Source of the DNA: Gymnorhina tibicen
Lineage: Eukaryota > Chordata > Aves > Passeriformes > Artamidae
Length of the DNA stretch: 64,000 bases
Assembly (NCBI GenBank): GCA_013399875.1
Contig: VXAZ01007537.1
Location: 496,001-560,000, forward strand
Direction of reading: 5' to 3'
Each line of letters begins with the position of its first letter. The first letter of the stretch is position 1. This document shows positions 14,682 through 28,009 of this stretch, piece after piece. The notes under the pieces are model-generated. The model had not been told where the DNA came from. It was given only the letters and a program-made list of their open reading frames with translations, and did no database searches. Made by a program: the position numbers and the translations under genes.

Positions 14682-15244
14682 TAAAATCATAGAATCATTA
14701 ATGTTGGGAAAGACCTCCAAGATCCTCAAGTCCCACCTTTGACCAATTGCCACCTTGTCAATTATAACACAGCACTAAGTGCCACGTTCAGTCTTTTCTT
14801 GAACACTTCCAGGGATGTTGACTCCACCACCTCCCTGGGCAGCCCTTTCAGTGAAGACATTCCTCCTGATGTCCAGCCTGAACCTTTCCTGGTGCATCTT
14901 GAGGCCATGTCCTCTGTTCCTGTCAGTGGTTGCCTGGGAGAAGAGACCAACCCCCACCTGGCTACAGCCTCCTTTCAGGGAGCTGTAGAGAGTGCTAAGG
15001 TTCCTCCTGAGCCTCCTTTTCTCCAGGCTAAACATCCCCAGCTCCCTCAGCTGCTCCTCATCTGACTTGTGCTCCACACCCTTCACCAGTTTCATTGCCC
15101 TTCTCCAGACACGGTCCAGAACCTCAATGTCCTTCTTGTAGTGAGGGGCCCAAAACTGGACACAGGACTTGAGGTGTGGCCTTACCACTGCCCAGTAAAG
15201 AGGGACAATCACTTTCCTAGTCCTGCTGGGCATGTTGTTGGCTC
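14682..15244 (-). mobile_element. CR1 LINE tail, 3' partner of a U6-CR1 chimera
   Basis: The minus strand encodes the C-terminal region of CR1 ORF2 in one frame for about 150 codons (15233 down to 14775). Landmarks in order are VIVPLYWAVVRPHLKSCVQF, then WAPHYKKDIEVLDRVWRRA, then KGVEHKSDEEQLRELG, then MFSLEKRRLRRNL. After a frameshift the end of the protein appears as GLPREVVES and SLEVFKKRLNVALSAVL near 14762-14840. The element ends at 14682-14700 with the CR1 terminus (aaatcatagaatcatta on the + strand). Compared with a full CR1 of several kb, only the last ~560 bp are present. The frame is better preserved than in the CR1 at 12.8-13.3 kb. Its 5' edge is not flanked by ordinary DNA: it joins directly to the 3' end of a U6 snRNA copy at about 15245, in the same orientation. 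Confidence 0.93.
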
Positions 15245-15247
15245 GAA

Positions 15248-15354
15248 AGAATTTTGTAACTCTTCATGAACTTGCATGTCATCCTTGCCCAGGAGCCATG
15301 CTAGTCTTCTCTATATTGTTGCAATTTCAGCGTATGTACGGCCAAAGTGAAAGA
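15248..15354 (-). pseudogene. U6 spliceosomal snRNA pseudogene, fused to CR1
   Basis: The minus strand is a nearly full-length copy of the 107-nt U6 snRNA. It can be followed from the 5' stem (CACTTTGGCC, the cttcggcagc region with changes) through GAAATTGCAACAATATAGAG, the invariant AGAGAAGACTAGCATGG block (U6 ACAGAGA/AGC region, ACAGAGA changed to ATAGAGA), CAAGGATGACATGCAAGTTC, and the 3' end GAAGAGTTAC followed by a short T-containing tail. The first five bases match poorly. Differences are scattered, and several are C-to-T or G-to-A. The change in the ACAGAGA box and the other substitutions argue against function. No TATA and proximal sequence element of a U6 promoter is evident beyond 15354. 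Full length at the 5' end, with CR1 at the 3' end, fits a reverse-transcribed chimera rather than a normal U6 gene. Confidence 0.9.
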
Positions 15355-16554
15355 TGCAATACTATCAACACTTTCAGTGTTGTGGAGAGTTTAAGCATGG
15401 AGATACTGGTCATTGCAAATAACTATAAAATAGAATTGCTACATGCACATTTGCAACATGTTCCTATGTACTTTTACTGATTCCAGTCCCTTTTCCTTGG
15501 GAAACACCAAATGCCTTTTGAACAGGCAAAGAAACACAAAGTTAATCAGATGGAGACTATCAGACATACAAGGCCATTTGAGTTTTGCTAAGAGATTAGA
15601 AATGAGCTCTATTTTTTACCTAGTAGACCTTTAACCAAGAAGGAAAGGCCACCCAGGCAGTAAGGGGTGATTCATGGATTCTGAAGCCAGAAAGGACCAT
15701 TAGTACCCTTTAATTTCTAGCCACAGGACTTATTTGTTTCCCGTAGGAGGTCCTTAGCAAGGGGAAAGCTGATGTCCCAGTGGTGGCTGCCAGCCCTCTA
15801 GTCTGTTCCAGCTGCTGCAGGGTGAGGAGCTGAGTGTGGCTATGGGAAGGGTGCTGGATGTGAGTAGCCATGGTCAGACACCTGCAGGATGGGAAATGGG
15901 CTTGAGGGTTATGAAAAGGAGGGGGCCAACAGCAGAAGCCACATTTCAGGAGTGCCCACTTTGCAATCTCACTGCCCCCTCTCTAACTTCCTCTCCCCAC
16001 AGCTGTTTTAGCCCCTCAAATCTCCCTACAAGATACAAATAATCCCCTCAGCTCTACTCCTCTTCACTCACTTCTCCAGGGCTTACTCCGGCACCACTTC
16101 GACACCCATACAAACTTTGCCTAATGTCAAAGATTACGTTTCTCCTATGCATCCATTTTGGATGAGTTTTTCATGTTTCCAAAGATGCACAGGTGCTTTT
16201 CCCTGGGTGCATGGGCTGGCAGCACTCCGCAATACACTTTTGCTCCCTGTTCATGGCATTTCACTGCTTTCAAACTTCTGCCAAATTCAGGCCACCTATC
16301 CAGGAGATCCAGCACACTCTAACAGCTGACTCCTGATTGCTTTTCACAGCATCAACTTTGTCCCCTTCAAACTGCACCCAGTGTTCAGATTATTTTCAAA
16401 TAAGGGTTAAAATGGCTTAGGACCAAGACTCTTGCAGTGTCTTGTTATTGATGGCCCAGATAATTAATGCCTTTCCATTAATGCATACATTTCGAGTGCT
16501 ATCAGTCAAGTGGCTTTTAAATCATGTAATCTGTGCTCTATTAATTACATATAA
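15355..16554. other. Unique spacer, moderately GC-rich in its centre
   Basis: No gene is supported. The part from about 15750 to 16330 is richer in G+C than the surroundings and has several chance frames (63-70 codons) without recognisable similarity. It may be an old unrecognised repeat. Confidence 0.5.
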
Positions 16555-17005
16555 TGTAGGATTTTAAAACACAGTGTCATGTGTAGTATGTCAAATGCCT
16601 CGGTGAAATTTAATTGCACTGTAACAACACAGTTACCTTTGTCAACCAGACCTATAATCTTATAAAAGAAAAACCTAAAGAAGATAATTTGACAAGAACT
16701 ACTTTCTCTGAAACTACATTGAATGATTTAGCTTTATTTTTAGCACATAATTCCCTGTTGATGGAGTGCTGACTTTGTCCAGCTTTCTAATTTTTTTTCC
16801 TAAGATTAGTATCAGAATAACTGATATATCATTTCCTGGGCCATTCTCTTTAAATGCTACGATTGCTTTGGCAAGTCAGCAATTCCTTGAAATATCCTTT
16901 CTTTCCCAAGACGTGGTAAAGAAAATTAACTAGTGGTCCAGAGGCCTTCTTGAGTAATTCTTTTAAACTTTTCAGAAAAGAACAAGGTTTGAAATATTTT
17001 GTTTT
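16555..17005 (-). mobile_element. Ancient CR1/L3-like LINE relic (reverse-transcriptase region)
   Basis: Read on the minus strand, this stretch follows the well-known order of an old CR1/L3-type reverse-transcriptase segment. The + strand shows the mirrored text: tgtcaaatgcctcggtgaaa near 16589-16608, the 'accagacctataatcttata' block near 16645-16664, 'actgatatatcatttcctgg' near 16820-16839, and 'agtggtccagaggccttctt' near 16934-16953. Each corresponds in order and spacing to the repeat I remember from amniote genomes. Every frame is riddled with stops and indels, so it is far older than the CR1 copies at 12.8-15.2 kb. Boundaries are approximate and the subfamily is not determined; a RepeatMasker-type search would be decisive. 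Confidence 0.6.
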
Positions 17006-20000
17006 AGCAGAAGATATGAAGTATTCAGATGCACTGTTAGGTTTAATTACCCTTAATATTTTATTCCAATTATTATTTAATTTTTTTTTTTTTTAAGAAA
17101 TCTGCTGGCCAATGTTGCCATTCATTTATTTCTGAAAGAAAGAATAGGGATCAGGACCCCAGTGGGAACTCAAGGCAGATAAGTGGCTGATACTCGGCTC
17201 TCGTTCTGACCTAAGGGTGGGAGTGCTGGTTCGTCTCACACTGAGCCCATGAGGTAGCTGTATGCCTTATCTTTGGTAAGCATACCAGGAGAGTCTGCAG
17301 GGAGTGGTTTATTGATAAGAATGATGAATTTACATGCATGCTGGTTCTTTATCAGGCCCCTAAAAATGTTTTGCTGTCTACCTTTTCCTCATCATTACAA
17401 CCTGTCATGGCACTTAGCAAAACACATCGTACCAAGAAACTTCTCTTTTCTTTTCTAACAGGGCTGTATCTTCATGTAGTTCAAGAAGTCTTGAGGCCTA
17501 ACAAGAACTGTGGATCTTCCCACAGCAAGGTTTGTCTGTAGGGTGATGCACCTGGAAAAAGTACAGCCTGTGGTAAGCATCAAAGTACCCTGAATAACTG
17601 TCTGCCCTAGACAATCCCACAGCTTTTCTTGTATCTCATGGTTTACCAAGCCTGACAACAGATGTGGGTGACTTGTTGCTTTGTAGTTAGTTTGTTTGTT
17701 TGTGTGTTTTCATCTGAAATTTTCACATTCTTGAAAGATGTTTTTGTTCTCCTGGTCTTTGAAAACTCTTGAAAATGTGTAACCTAGAGGTTGAAAACCT
17801 AGAGGCAAACACGGAAGTTGAGATTTCATTGTCTGCAAAATCTAACTATTACAAAAACCTGGTAACATTCTGGGTCTTACCATCCTCAGATTTTGGGTCT
17901 GGCACAGCAGAAAAGTTCTAAACAATGAGTTCAGAATTATTTCAGACCAGCTGTTTCCAGGATGCTACAAGAAGATGTCTGGGGAAACACTGCTGATTTT
18001 CTTCCATCACCAGCCCCACTCAGAGGTAAGGTACTGTGCTGCACAGCCCTGTGGGGTGAACTAAGGTAATAAGGGTCAGAATAACTGTACACACATAATT
18101 AGTCACTACTTATAAGGAAAGATCTAACAACAAGATCATAAATGTAATAACTTTATTTGCAGGATTATGAAAATCAGCACTGAAACTATTATTTATAGGT
18201 GAACTGAAATGCCAGAATCAAAAAGATTTGCTCTGTTGTTGTTTTTATTGAAATGGTGAACTGTTCAGTGTGTTTCATTCAGCCTTTGATGGAGATGACT
18301 TAAAACTGACATTCATTATTCCCTTTTTTTTTTTGTTTTAGCACACCTTGTTAGGAAGGACAGTCAAGCAGTCCTTAATTACAGTAACATCTCTAATAAA
18401 ACCCATGCATGGGTACCTAGATATCTATACATTGCTCTTCAGCACATACCACTCCTATAAAAACACAGTATAAAAAAACCCAAATAAAATCATGGAACAG
18501 CCATGTTAAAAAGTGAGTTAGCTGACCTACATAATGAGCACCATTTAGAAAAAATGTAGTTTCACTTCTCTCTAGCTGTATTCTCTACATTGCAGGGGGC
18601 AGTTATTTCTTTGTTTAATCATGTCTTTGACCACAGTTCAAAAGTCAGTATTCTGCTGTCAGGTGCAGGCTTGCAATTGAGGGATAGGTAAGGAACTTAA
18701 CTAGGAAGCTTTGTGAATAGGGAATTGAATTTGCATCTAATTCGCTAAGCGCACATGTTTACATGATCTTTAAAAAAGGGAATTAGAGCAGTTTGATCAT
18801 GAGCTCTAGGCAATATGACATAGTGAGGTCATTGAATCAAGAGGCTCAGGTACTTCTTACATGAGAGCTGAACTGAAAGAGAATTATTTTAATTTAAATG
18901 CAATTTCATATCAAATTCATAGCTGTGTTAGCACTATGAAATTAATGTGGTGGCACTATAAATGACTGTCCAGAAGCTTCTAGGGTAGCAACAAACACTT
19001 TAAGGCTGTCAGTTCATCCAGGTCCCTTCTTGCTACCAAACAGCACAGGAAGGGTATTTTGGAGATTTTGTGCCAGAATGTGGCAAGTGATACTCGGGCA
19101 GATATCTAATGTTTACTGAGGTCAAATGTATTACAACATTAAATTCTCAGAAGAACACCAAAGCCTGGTTAAATTATCCAGGGACATTTAATTTTTAGAC
19201 TCCTTTAATGCCAAATTTTCATTAGACTACAAGTATGCAAAGGATGATTTTGATTATATGACCTGTCCTGTGTATAAGAGCCAAGCATCTCTTGTTCTGA
19301 GCAATTGCTACATGCCTCTATGGATTTAGAGCACTGGATTTTGAAATATGTAGAGAAAATAAGTACTTTTCAAAAGTAAGAAGGATATTGGAGTTCTTAT
19401 TTACTCTCCAAATGCTCAACAGCACACTTTTCAGGAGCATGTTAGAACTTTGTCTCTTCTCCACCCATATGGGTATAGAGGATCTTTGTCTCAGTGTGCC
19501 TTCCATTTCCAAGGAGGATAATACATTGCTTACCAAGGGGAAAGGGAGGGTGGGAAAAACAGAATGTCTACATAGTCTGTGCCAGGAAGTCATGAGTTTA
19601 TTCTGTCTGTGTTTCCAACTGACAAGGAGCTTTGTGTGTGATGTGTGAGTCTGGACAGAGTGGTGCTAAACCTGCTTTAATAGACACTGCCCATTGCCTT
19701 TTTGGACAACCCACTAACCAACTGTTCATCTTGTTTGCCGTGAGAGTACAGGCAGAACTGCTCCCAAAAAGCAGCTGACAAGCAATGCAGTGAGAGGCTC
19801 TGTGGGGCAGATTGCCATTGGTATTTATTAGGATTACCTATGTTGTGCCTGTGATAAATGTGAAGTTAACAAGCAAATGTGCCCAACCCAAATCCACTGA
19901 GATTTCACAGGATAGTAAGTGCAAAGGAATAAGTGCAAAAGAATAGGAATGCAGAGTTTCCTATCCTTTTAATGGCTCATTAATACTAGTTATAAATGTT

Positions 20001-23000
20001 TAATGGCTGATTACATCTTCATCCTGTACCAGGCCCCCAAACATGTGTGTCAACATGCTCCTCTTGTTTCATGGGTTACCTGGATTAATGAGTGTTCCAT
20101 AACACAAAGGCAGCCCCAGCAACGTGACCTCGCTCAGCCCTGCTCCCAAGACTTTCTTAGCTGTCCTTCTTCAGACAGGCAGGTTTCTTCCAGCACAGCA
20201 TGCCAAATCCAGTTCAGAGAATAGGTTTTCTGGTTCTCTGCTGGGACAAATAAGGGACATTTGAGATACTGAATAGTAATATTAGAAAGATATGTATTTA
20301 TAGTAATATCATCTAAGTTGTGGACTATTTTTAAGGAATCTTTTGTAATTCATTCCCACAGTAGATGAAAAGTTCCTTTTTCTTTTCAGTTCTCTGAACC
20401 ACATTATCCGTAAAATTTTTTGAAAGTCTTAACAATTTACTTAATATTCATAATCCTGTATCATTATAGCTACTTGTGATTTTCTATTCTTAGATATCGG
20501 CTTTATAATAATATTATATTATTTTATATTCAGTTTATAATAATATTCAGTTTATATTAATATATTCAGTTTATAATAATACAAAAGAAAATGTAGTTTA
20601 CAAAAATATTGCACAGATATGTAGTGGTCAATTTTGATGAAGCTGGGCACAGACTGGGGACTGATTATGTCTCTATTATGCCTAGTAGATTGAGAAAATC
20701 AAGTGGTCTTAGCATCTGGGTTTTAAGACAGTCTAACTAACAACACAGATGTTACTGCCAGACTGCATACAGCCTTGTAGTGGATGAGCACAGTGGAAAG
20801 ATACTGCAGACATACCATTTCTACATTATGTTCCCATTCTGCATCTGACCTGAAAGGTCCAATAAGCATCTAATGCCCTTTCAGTTCTCAATAATGGAGA
20901 TTTATGGGGTTTGGGTTATGACTAAAGTACCCTTCATTGTTTCTGCAATTTTTTTTATGGAAAATATTGATATTTTTGTTGGAAAAACAAATTCATTGTT
21001 GTATGAGAGGAGATGTGCTCTAGCTTAAGAGTTAAGCCAGAAGAGAAGAACGGAAATGTGAAGACCTCAGCTATTGCTTCAGCTGCTTTTCAGAATGCAA
21101 ACATTTATGTTCTGGCTGAAAATTTGAGATTTTCCATTGATGATTTTAATTACTCTTCTTTTTATATACATTTACTGCATTTTTTTTGGTGAAAATTGCA
21201 TTTTCAAACCAGTCTATAATACTATAGAGAGCACTTGCTTGTCAGTATTTCACTGAATTTCTTATCAGTTATATCTGCTAATTTCTGCAATAAGAGTCCC
21301 CGACACGGTTCATGGTGGATGCATTTCAAGGTAGCAGTTCTCATCTGAGATTTAAAGGAAGCTTTTGATGTGTTTAAAAACTTTTCTTAGTAGATAAGGT
21401 GAGGGATGGGTTTCAGATCTGTCACCCACCAGCCACAGAGACCAATAGGACATATACAAATATTTTTACATAGATACAAAATTTATAGTGCATGCAGGAG
21501 AATGTACAGACATCATACAACATGCATGAGTGGGGCAAGAAGCATTATGAATAACTGAAAAGCAGATTTGTTATCTTTTTTGCTTTATCTTTTTTTTTTC
21601 TACTACGTACTTCACAGTCCTGACCTTTCCAGCAAAATTTCATCATGTAAAATAATCTGAAGTGCATGTCTTCACTTGGTCACAAGCACATGCTGCTTCT
21701 GTACCCTCTCAGTGGTTGTATGCTCTGGATGAATCAGTAATCACAGCAAACACAGTAAACACAAAATCAGGACCACAGCCCTTCTTAAAAGGAAATGTAT
21801 AAGAAATTATTACAATGATGATGGTATCCAAATATCTGTTGCTGTTGTTGCTTTGTGTAAATAGTTTCATTTATAACTCTTCACTGCTCAGGAACCTTAC
21901 CAAGTTGTTCTCTTCCCAGATGGTTTATTCCACACTTTGCTCCTGCAGGAAATGGTCAAGTCTACACGCTCAGCTCTGGATCTCTGCCTCCTTAGCAGGA
22001 GAACAGAAATACCAGGAGATGAGCTGTCCCTGACAGTTTCCCACACAGCAAATATGCAATCAAGGGTCTTTAACAGATTTTCATCTCCTAGTTTGTGGAT
22101 TTTCATTTATGGTGTAACAAACCTTGGCAGAAATCCTGAGCAAGCTTCCAGTCACTTGAATTGAGTCTTTCCTTGGTCGGATTTACTGTAAGGTCTGATG
22201 CAGGATGTTTATTTTTTTCCCTCAAGCTATTTCATCTTGGAGAACCACTCAGTGTTTCTCTGATTCGGTGATGATAAAACCCAATCCATCTAGCAAGATG
22301 CATCAGCAGACTAGGTCTGCTCACACCCGTCTCCCCACACACGTACACAGCATCAAAATGCCAACAAACTGCATGTTGAACATATGTGCAGAACAGCTAT
22401 GATAAGTTAGAACAATTGTTAACTTATTCACTATGCAATTCAAGTACATCTTGTACTTGAGTTTCCAAAATTATTTTAATAACAAACGTCTTTGACTGCA
22501 CAGTTGAAGGTAGTTGGATCTCTTCCTGAAGGCACGTTCCCACAGTAATATCCATGGCACATCCATTACAGACAGTGCTGTTAGTTCTCATTAGCTAGGA
22601 CAAACAAGGCAGTGAGTCACAGTCTCCCTGCATAAAGGATCCCATTGTTTTAAACTGATAAACCAGGGATTCTGCTCTGTGCTGGTGTAAACCTGACACC
22701 GATTAAAGCTTCCTGGGATGCTAGAAAGGCAGTATTTGAATGGATGTGGACTTGAGGTGTCAAGGAAATCTGCCACAAAGATACAGTCAGTTTGTATTTT
22801 TTCCAATAGATTGACCACTTAGCGTCTCTCATGCTGGGGGAACCTATTCTATTTTTTGCAAGTATTTTCCAAACACCTCTAAGAAAACTAGGCTGAAACT
22901 AAACAGATTGTACCAAATATTTCTAAAGTTTGCCCAGTAAAATAAATTGTGTTTATACACTTTTCACTTAATAGCCTATTTCTAGTAGGTGGCTTTTTTT

Positions 23001-26000
23001 TTCCAAAGTATGCTGAAGTCCAATTTACACTACTATGAGAAAGTATTCTTCCTCTTATGCTTTGGCTCTTGTTTTGTTGTTACGTTTTGTAAAATCTTAG
23101 CTCTAATGGTGAAAGCCAAACACAGAAATATTTTTACCTGCACTTTGCCAGTAACATCAAAAGATGTGCTATTATCTCAACAGCAATTTGGACTGGTTAT
23201 CAAATGATAATCTTGGAATAAGTGAGTATGATTTGTGATGGTACTTATCTTTGTAGGTGTGGTTGGCATGTATTAAAATGTTTTTTTTTCTTGCTGGCTA
23301 GCATGCCAAAGACTTCAGGCAATAAGTAATTATTCCATGTAAAATATTTATTCTCTGCCAGTCATATGTCTTTCTCAAAGATCTGACTTTGCAGCAACCA
23401 TTTAAAACCATGTAAAAGCTTAAGTAAGAGGCCAGAATGAAATCTGATGTAAGCAACTACAACAGAAATATGTGTTGTGTGTGCTCAGTAGCTCTTTGTG
23501 AGTAGAGACCAGTTGTAATTCCTTTCTGCATTTATTCGGAACCTTAAGATTAGATTATCTAATACTGGGCACTCAATTTCTATTCCAGCTGTGACCCAGC
23601 TAGGAACCCACTAAGGTGAAGATTTTTGTGTTTTAGAGCTGCAAAATGAAAGTTATCTTCCTTTTATTCCATTATATGCTGTAGGTTATTCCCCACCTGA
23701 AAATGTTTTCTGTGCCTGAAGTGAAAGCTCCAGAAGACGTGCACAGTGTAAAGTCAGACTGACCACGGCAGTTCCCAGCAGATGCTCTGCTTCTGAACCA
23801 TGGCTGTGGCCCTGAGCTCCTATGCAGTCAAAACCACTCATCCCTCACAGCAGAGCACACAGTGCACTGTCACATACTGGGAAGGCTAAACTGGACACAT
23901 TAAAATAAACTGTGCTAGTTTGAACCCGCACTAATTTATTTAAAGGTTTCTTTTCTCAAATCTAGTGCTAAGAACTGAACTCACAACCTAAGAGTTACTT
24001 CACCCTTCCAAAATCACACAAGAGACACAACCAACAGAGGAAATAGAGTAATAAATGTGCATGTACAATCTGTGTTACCTGCCTTTTCAAATAAAATATT
24101 CACTTCAATATTTACATGTCTACACCATTAACATCCTCTTTTCCTGACTCTAACTTCAGCATCTAGATACAAAGCTGACTTTATTTTCTCTAATTCCTTG
24201 AGAGAGTATGCAGACAGCTGCTGCTGCATTGGTGCTTGCCTGCAGGACCAGCAGGTGGTTCTGCTTCTGAAAGGTTTCAGGGCACGTCTCCCTCTTAAGA
24301 AATTTTGGAAGGCACAAACCTCTCCTCAAGTACAATGAGAAATCAAAAGAAGAAGCTCCAGGAGGTGAAATAAACTTCTGAAAGACAAAACTGTAAAGTA
24401 AACCATGGTTATCTCTTCAGTAAGCTATTTGCAATGAGTAAGAGCATCTAAGATCCCTTTCTATTTATTAAATTTTGCAGTAGGGAAATTTGTCAGTGTA
24501 ACTCCAGCTACTTAAAAGCATTACCTCTGGCGTATGCCAGTGTGGCAGGTAATTTAGATCCTTGGATGTAACTTCAATAGTTTTTTGTCCCCTCTGTGGT
24601 GGTTATGAAGGGACTCTGACCAACAGTGAAATCTCTAGATAATTAGAAGCCAATCCTTCTCCTTATTGCGTAGCTAATCTCTTGCTACACTTTTAATATG
24701 CTATTGCATTTCAGCAAAGGCTTTCTTCCAATGCTGAAAAACCTTGCATAAGTAATTCCCATTCATAACAGTACTTTGATGCCATTTATTTACTAAATTC
24801 TTCTACTTGGTAAGCAAAAACATTGTTTATTCTTTAAAGTTCCCAGAAATTCAGTATTTTTCTACTGCAACTCTAGTGAAGACTAAGCTAGGAAATCGAG
24901 TTAGCAGAAACGCTGGTGTAGTATTAATATGGTGTAAAAAACCACAGCCATGGCTTATTTTCATAATTTGACAGACAAGCATTATACTGATCATCTTTTT
25001 AAACTGATTCTATCTCGGAGATTACACTGATATGTTAATAGCAGCTTCTGATGTTAAGTTGATAATGTCATTTATATATTGGCACAACACTGGTAGATTG
25101 ACAAGACCTAAGTTCTCTGGCAAGACACAGCAAGATTTAAAGAGGAACAGAAGGAGTTGAAAACATGATGAAAGAGAGGGATGTGAGCAGCTCAGGCTGC
25201 ATCCTTGGACTTATTAGAAGGATTGTCTGTCGACTTCTTGCTAATCATCCAGCATTTACATTAATAAAATTATTTAATTCTTGAACTTACTGCTTTGAAA
25301 TTAGAGAACTGAACAATTTCTATCTGCTGTTAAACTGTAGACTTTCAGTTTCCAACAACTTAAGCTATCCAACATATTGCTGCATGTAAATGTAGCAGGC
25401 CTGTACCTGCTCAGGAACACGAAGGACCTCCTGGATTTGTTTTTACAAGGAGGACATCCTGATTTTTTGTCAGCGTATGTGACATAACCATCATGAGATT
25501 GTCACTGTTGTACAATTTTACAAGGAAATGACAGGTTCACAGATCATTCTGTATCTGATTTGGCCTGAAACCCTGCTGTTATCTCTCACTTCTGATCACT
25601 TGAATGTGGAAACACTTCTGGGCTCCGAACATTTTGAAAGGGATTACATATGAACACAAAAAGCAATATTCAAAGGGGAAAGTTTCAGCTTGACTTTTAA
25701 AACTGTTTGGCATAGGACATCCAGTGAATTAAAAGGAGTTCCAGACAGAAGGAACAGGGTATGCAAATATTCAATTAGCAGCAGTATGAGGGTGAGACTT
25801 TGGAAGAAACAGAACCATTTAGAGATGAATCTCTGAGAGAATTGGCAGGAATGTAGGTGACAAGGAAGTCTTATAAATCATGTCATGAAAAAAGCATGGA
25901 ATGTTTGATAGCAAGGAACAAAAACCATACGAAAACAGTGCAGCACATTACCCAATTAGAAGCAAATGCAGTGAGAACATTTCAGGCTAATGCAGGGATC

Positions 26001-27803
26001 AGCTTACTTCTAGGCAAGAGTCCAGCTCACACATTTTAGAATGGCTACCGTGGAAGCAAACTGTGTATAGGAAAGTAGGCGTGAAGATGATTAAAATAAC
26101 CAGGCCTGCTCATGATTGCATGGGATGAAGACAGTGTAATTAACTTGGCTAAAGGAGTGTCTTATCCTTGCGATATATGTAAGCTGATAAGAGGCTAAAC
26201 AAGTGGAGGCAGCTGAAAATTGAATGAGATGGAATGGAGACTTCAAAACAGCTCCAAAAAAGTTGACTCATTGTGTTGCTGTAAAACATGTCCATTTGAT
26301 CTGCAACATGCAAAGAGCACTCAGCATGGTCTCCATCCTGAAACAATTCACATCATAGTGACACTTGGGTACAAACAGGACTTTCACAATGTAATTTTTT
26401 CTGTGTTCCAACTAAAGATTAGTTTACCACAGATTACCATGGAATATTTGGCAAAAAATTTCTTGCAAAAAAAAATTTTACAGCAGAGAGATAGGCATAA
26501 CAGAGACAGTGAAATGGTGGTTAGAAGGGAAAAAGATGGAAAGTATACATGCAGATCCTACTATCTGAACAAAAATGAAAACTCAGCATTGATCCACTAA
26601 CACATTTTTTAGAAAAGTTACTAGAAGCAGATGTAAGGAAATCAAATTTTAGTTTTCCCTTCATCATCAATAATTCCAAAGTATATTGTTGCAGTTTCCC
26701 TTGGCTTAGCCAAATGAAATTTTACAACATGAGAAAAAGAATTCTAACTCTCAAGCTGACCCTTGTAATTCTGAAGTAGTGAAGATTAGAAAGAACCTAC
26801 AAAATAAAGAAAGAAGACAATTGCAAATAGTTGAAGGAAGAGATGAGGAAAGGACTGTTTAGGATACCCTGAATAACTTTTTTGTTTGTCTGACTGTTCA
26901 ACTATATAAAAGAGTTGGTTTAAACAGAAATCTATATTTTTCTTCATAATTTCTATCGAAAGTGAAAAAAACCAGCACAAAGGACCCACAAACGAAAAAC
27001 CAAACAAAACCAGAAGCATTTATTTTACACCTAGGAAAAGCTTCCATGTGATTTAGCACACAAATTTTACCCTAATCACTTGTACTAAATTTTAATGAAA
27101 CTGGGCTTTCAAAGAAACTCAAGTAGGCTATCAGCTGACCCTCCACACAATGTTCTTACCAGCTGAAGTGCTCAAAAGTGTTATGAATTCTGAAGACATG
27201 GCAGTGGTAGCATGACCCTTCTCATTCTTACCATGGTTCACAGCAATGACTTGAATATATCAGAAGAATTTTTTAAATAGAAACAGCCCAACCAAACATC
27301 CCATTATGTTAATAAAAATGCCTATAGAAACAGTATATTTTGTTGTCCTTGGAATTTTAGTTGAAACTCCCAAGTAACAGTTACCTAAATTTTAAAATGT
27401 ATTATTTTGAGAGAAAGCTTTAAGTTCTTTGAATAATTGATTAACAGGAGATGGAAGAGTAAAAAAGTGGGTTCGATTCTGTGTGGACAATTGGATTGTA
27501 CTTCTTATTTTTGTTCTCATCATTGGCTACCTTTTTTCTAAGTGCATATTTGGTGATCTTTTTTTCAGAATGCTTGTATCCAATACAACACTGACATGAC
27601 AGGCTGAGAAAATGAAGTAAGTTTCTTCTCAAAGCAAGTCTACAGTCCAGATCTCAAGGAACACTTTTATTTCATGACCCAATATAGCTGATGCTTAGAG
27701 TTTTTAAGGCTGTATATGTGAAAATGAATCTACAGGACCTATTTGTCTAAATGAAATAACTTCACTTTCTGGTTTTAAAACTGAAGCACAGTATTCTCCC
27801 TTA
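17006..27803. other. Long stretch of unique non-coding DNA
   Basis: No exon or mobile element is recognised across about 10.8 kb. It contains a short (TTTG)n run at 17688-17708, a three-copy AT-rich tandem at 20528-20580, an octamer plus forkhead motif cluster at 18729-18763, and a CTCF-like core at 24248-24261. Open frames reach at most 126 codons (26220-26600, +) and look random. Some old LINE or LTR scraps may be missed by eye. Confidence 0.5.
20528..20580. repeat. Three-copy AT-rich tandem repeat
   Basis: The unit attcagtttataataat (17 bp) occurs at 20528-20544, as attcagtttatattaat at 20545-20561, and again at 20564-20580 after two extra bases. It sits in a run of TAATA-rich sequence starting near 20501. 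Confidence 0.85.
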
Positions 27804-28009
27804 GAACCTGTGCTGGGTTTGGCTGAGGTAGAGTTAACTGTCTTCACGCTGGCTGCTATGGGGCTGTGTTTTGGATTCGTGCTGAACATAGGATTGATAA
27901 CATAGAGATGTTTTTGTTATTGCTGAGCAAGGCTTATACAGAGCCAAGGCCTCTTCTGTTTTTCGTACTGCCACGCTGCGGAGGAGGTTGTGGTGGGTGC
28001 CTGGTTTGT

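Noticed and set aside
23910..23960. tgtgctagtttgaaccc resembles an LTR start.
   Set aside because: No matching LTR end, promoter or target duplication could be found downstream.
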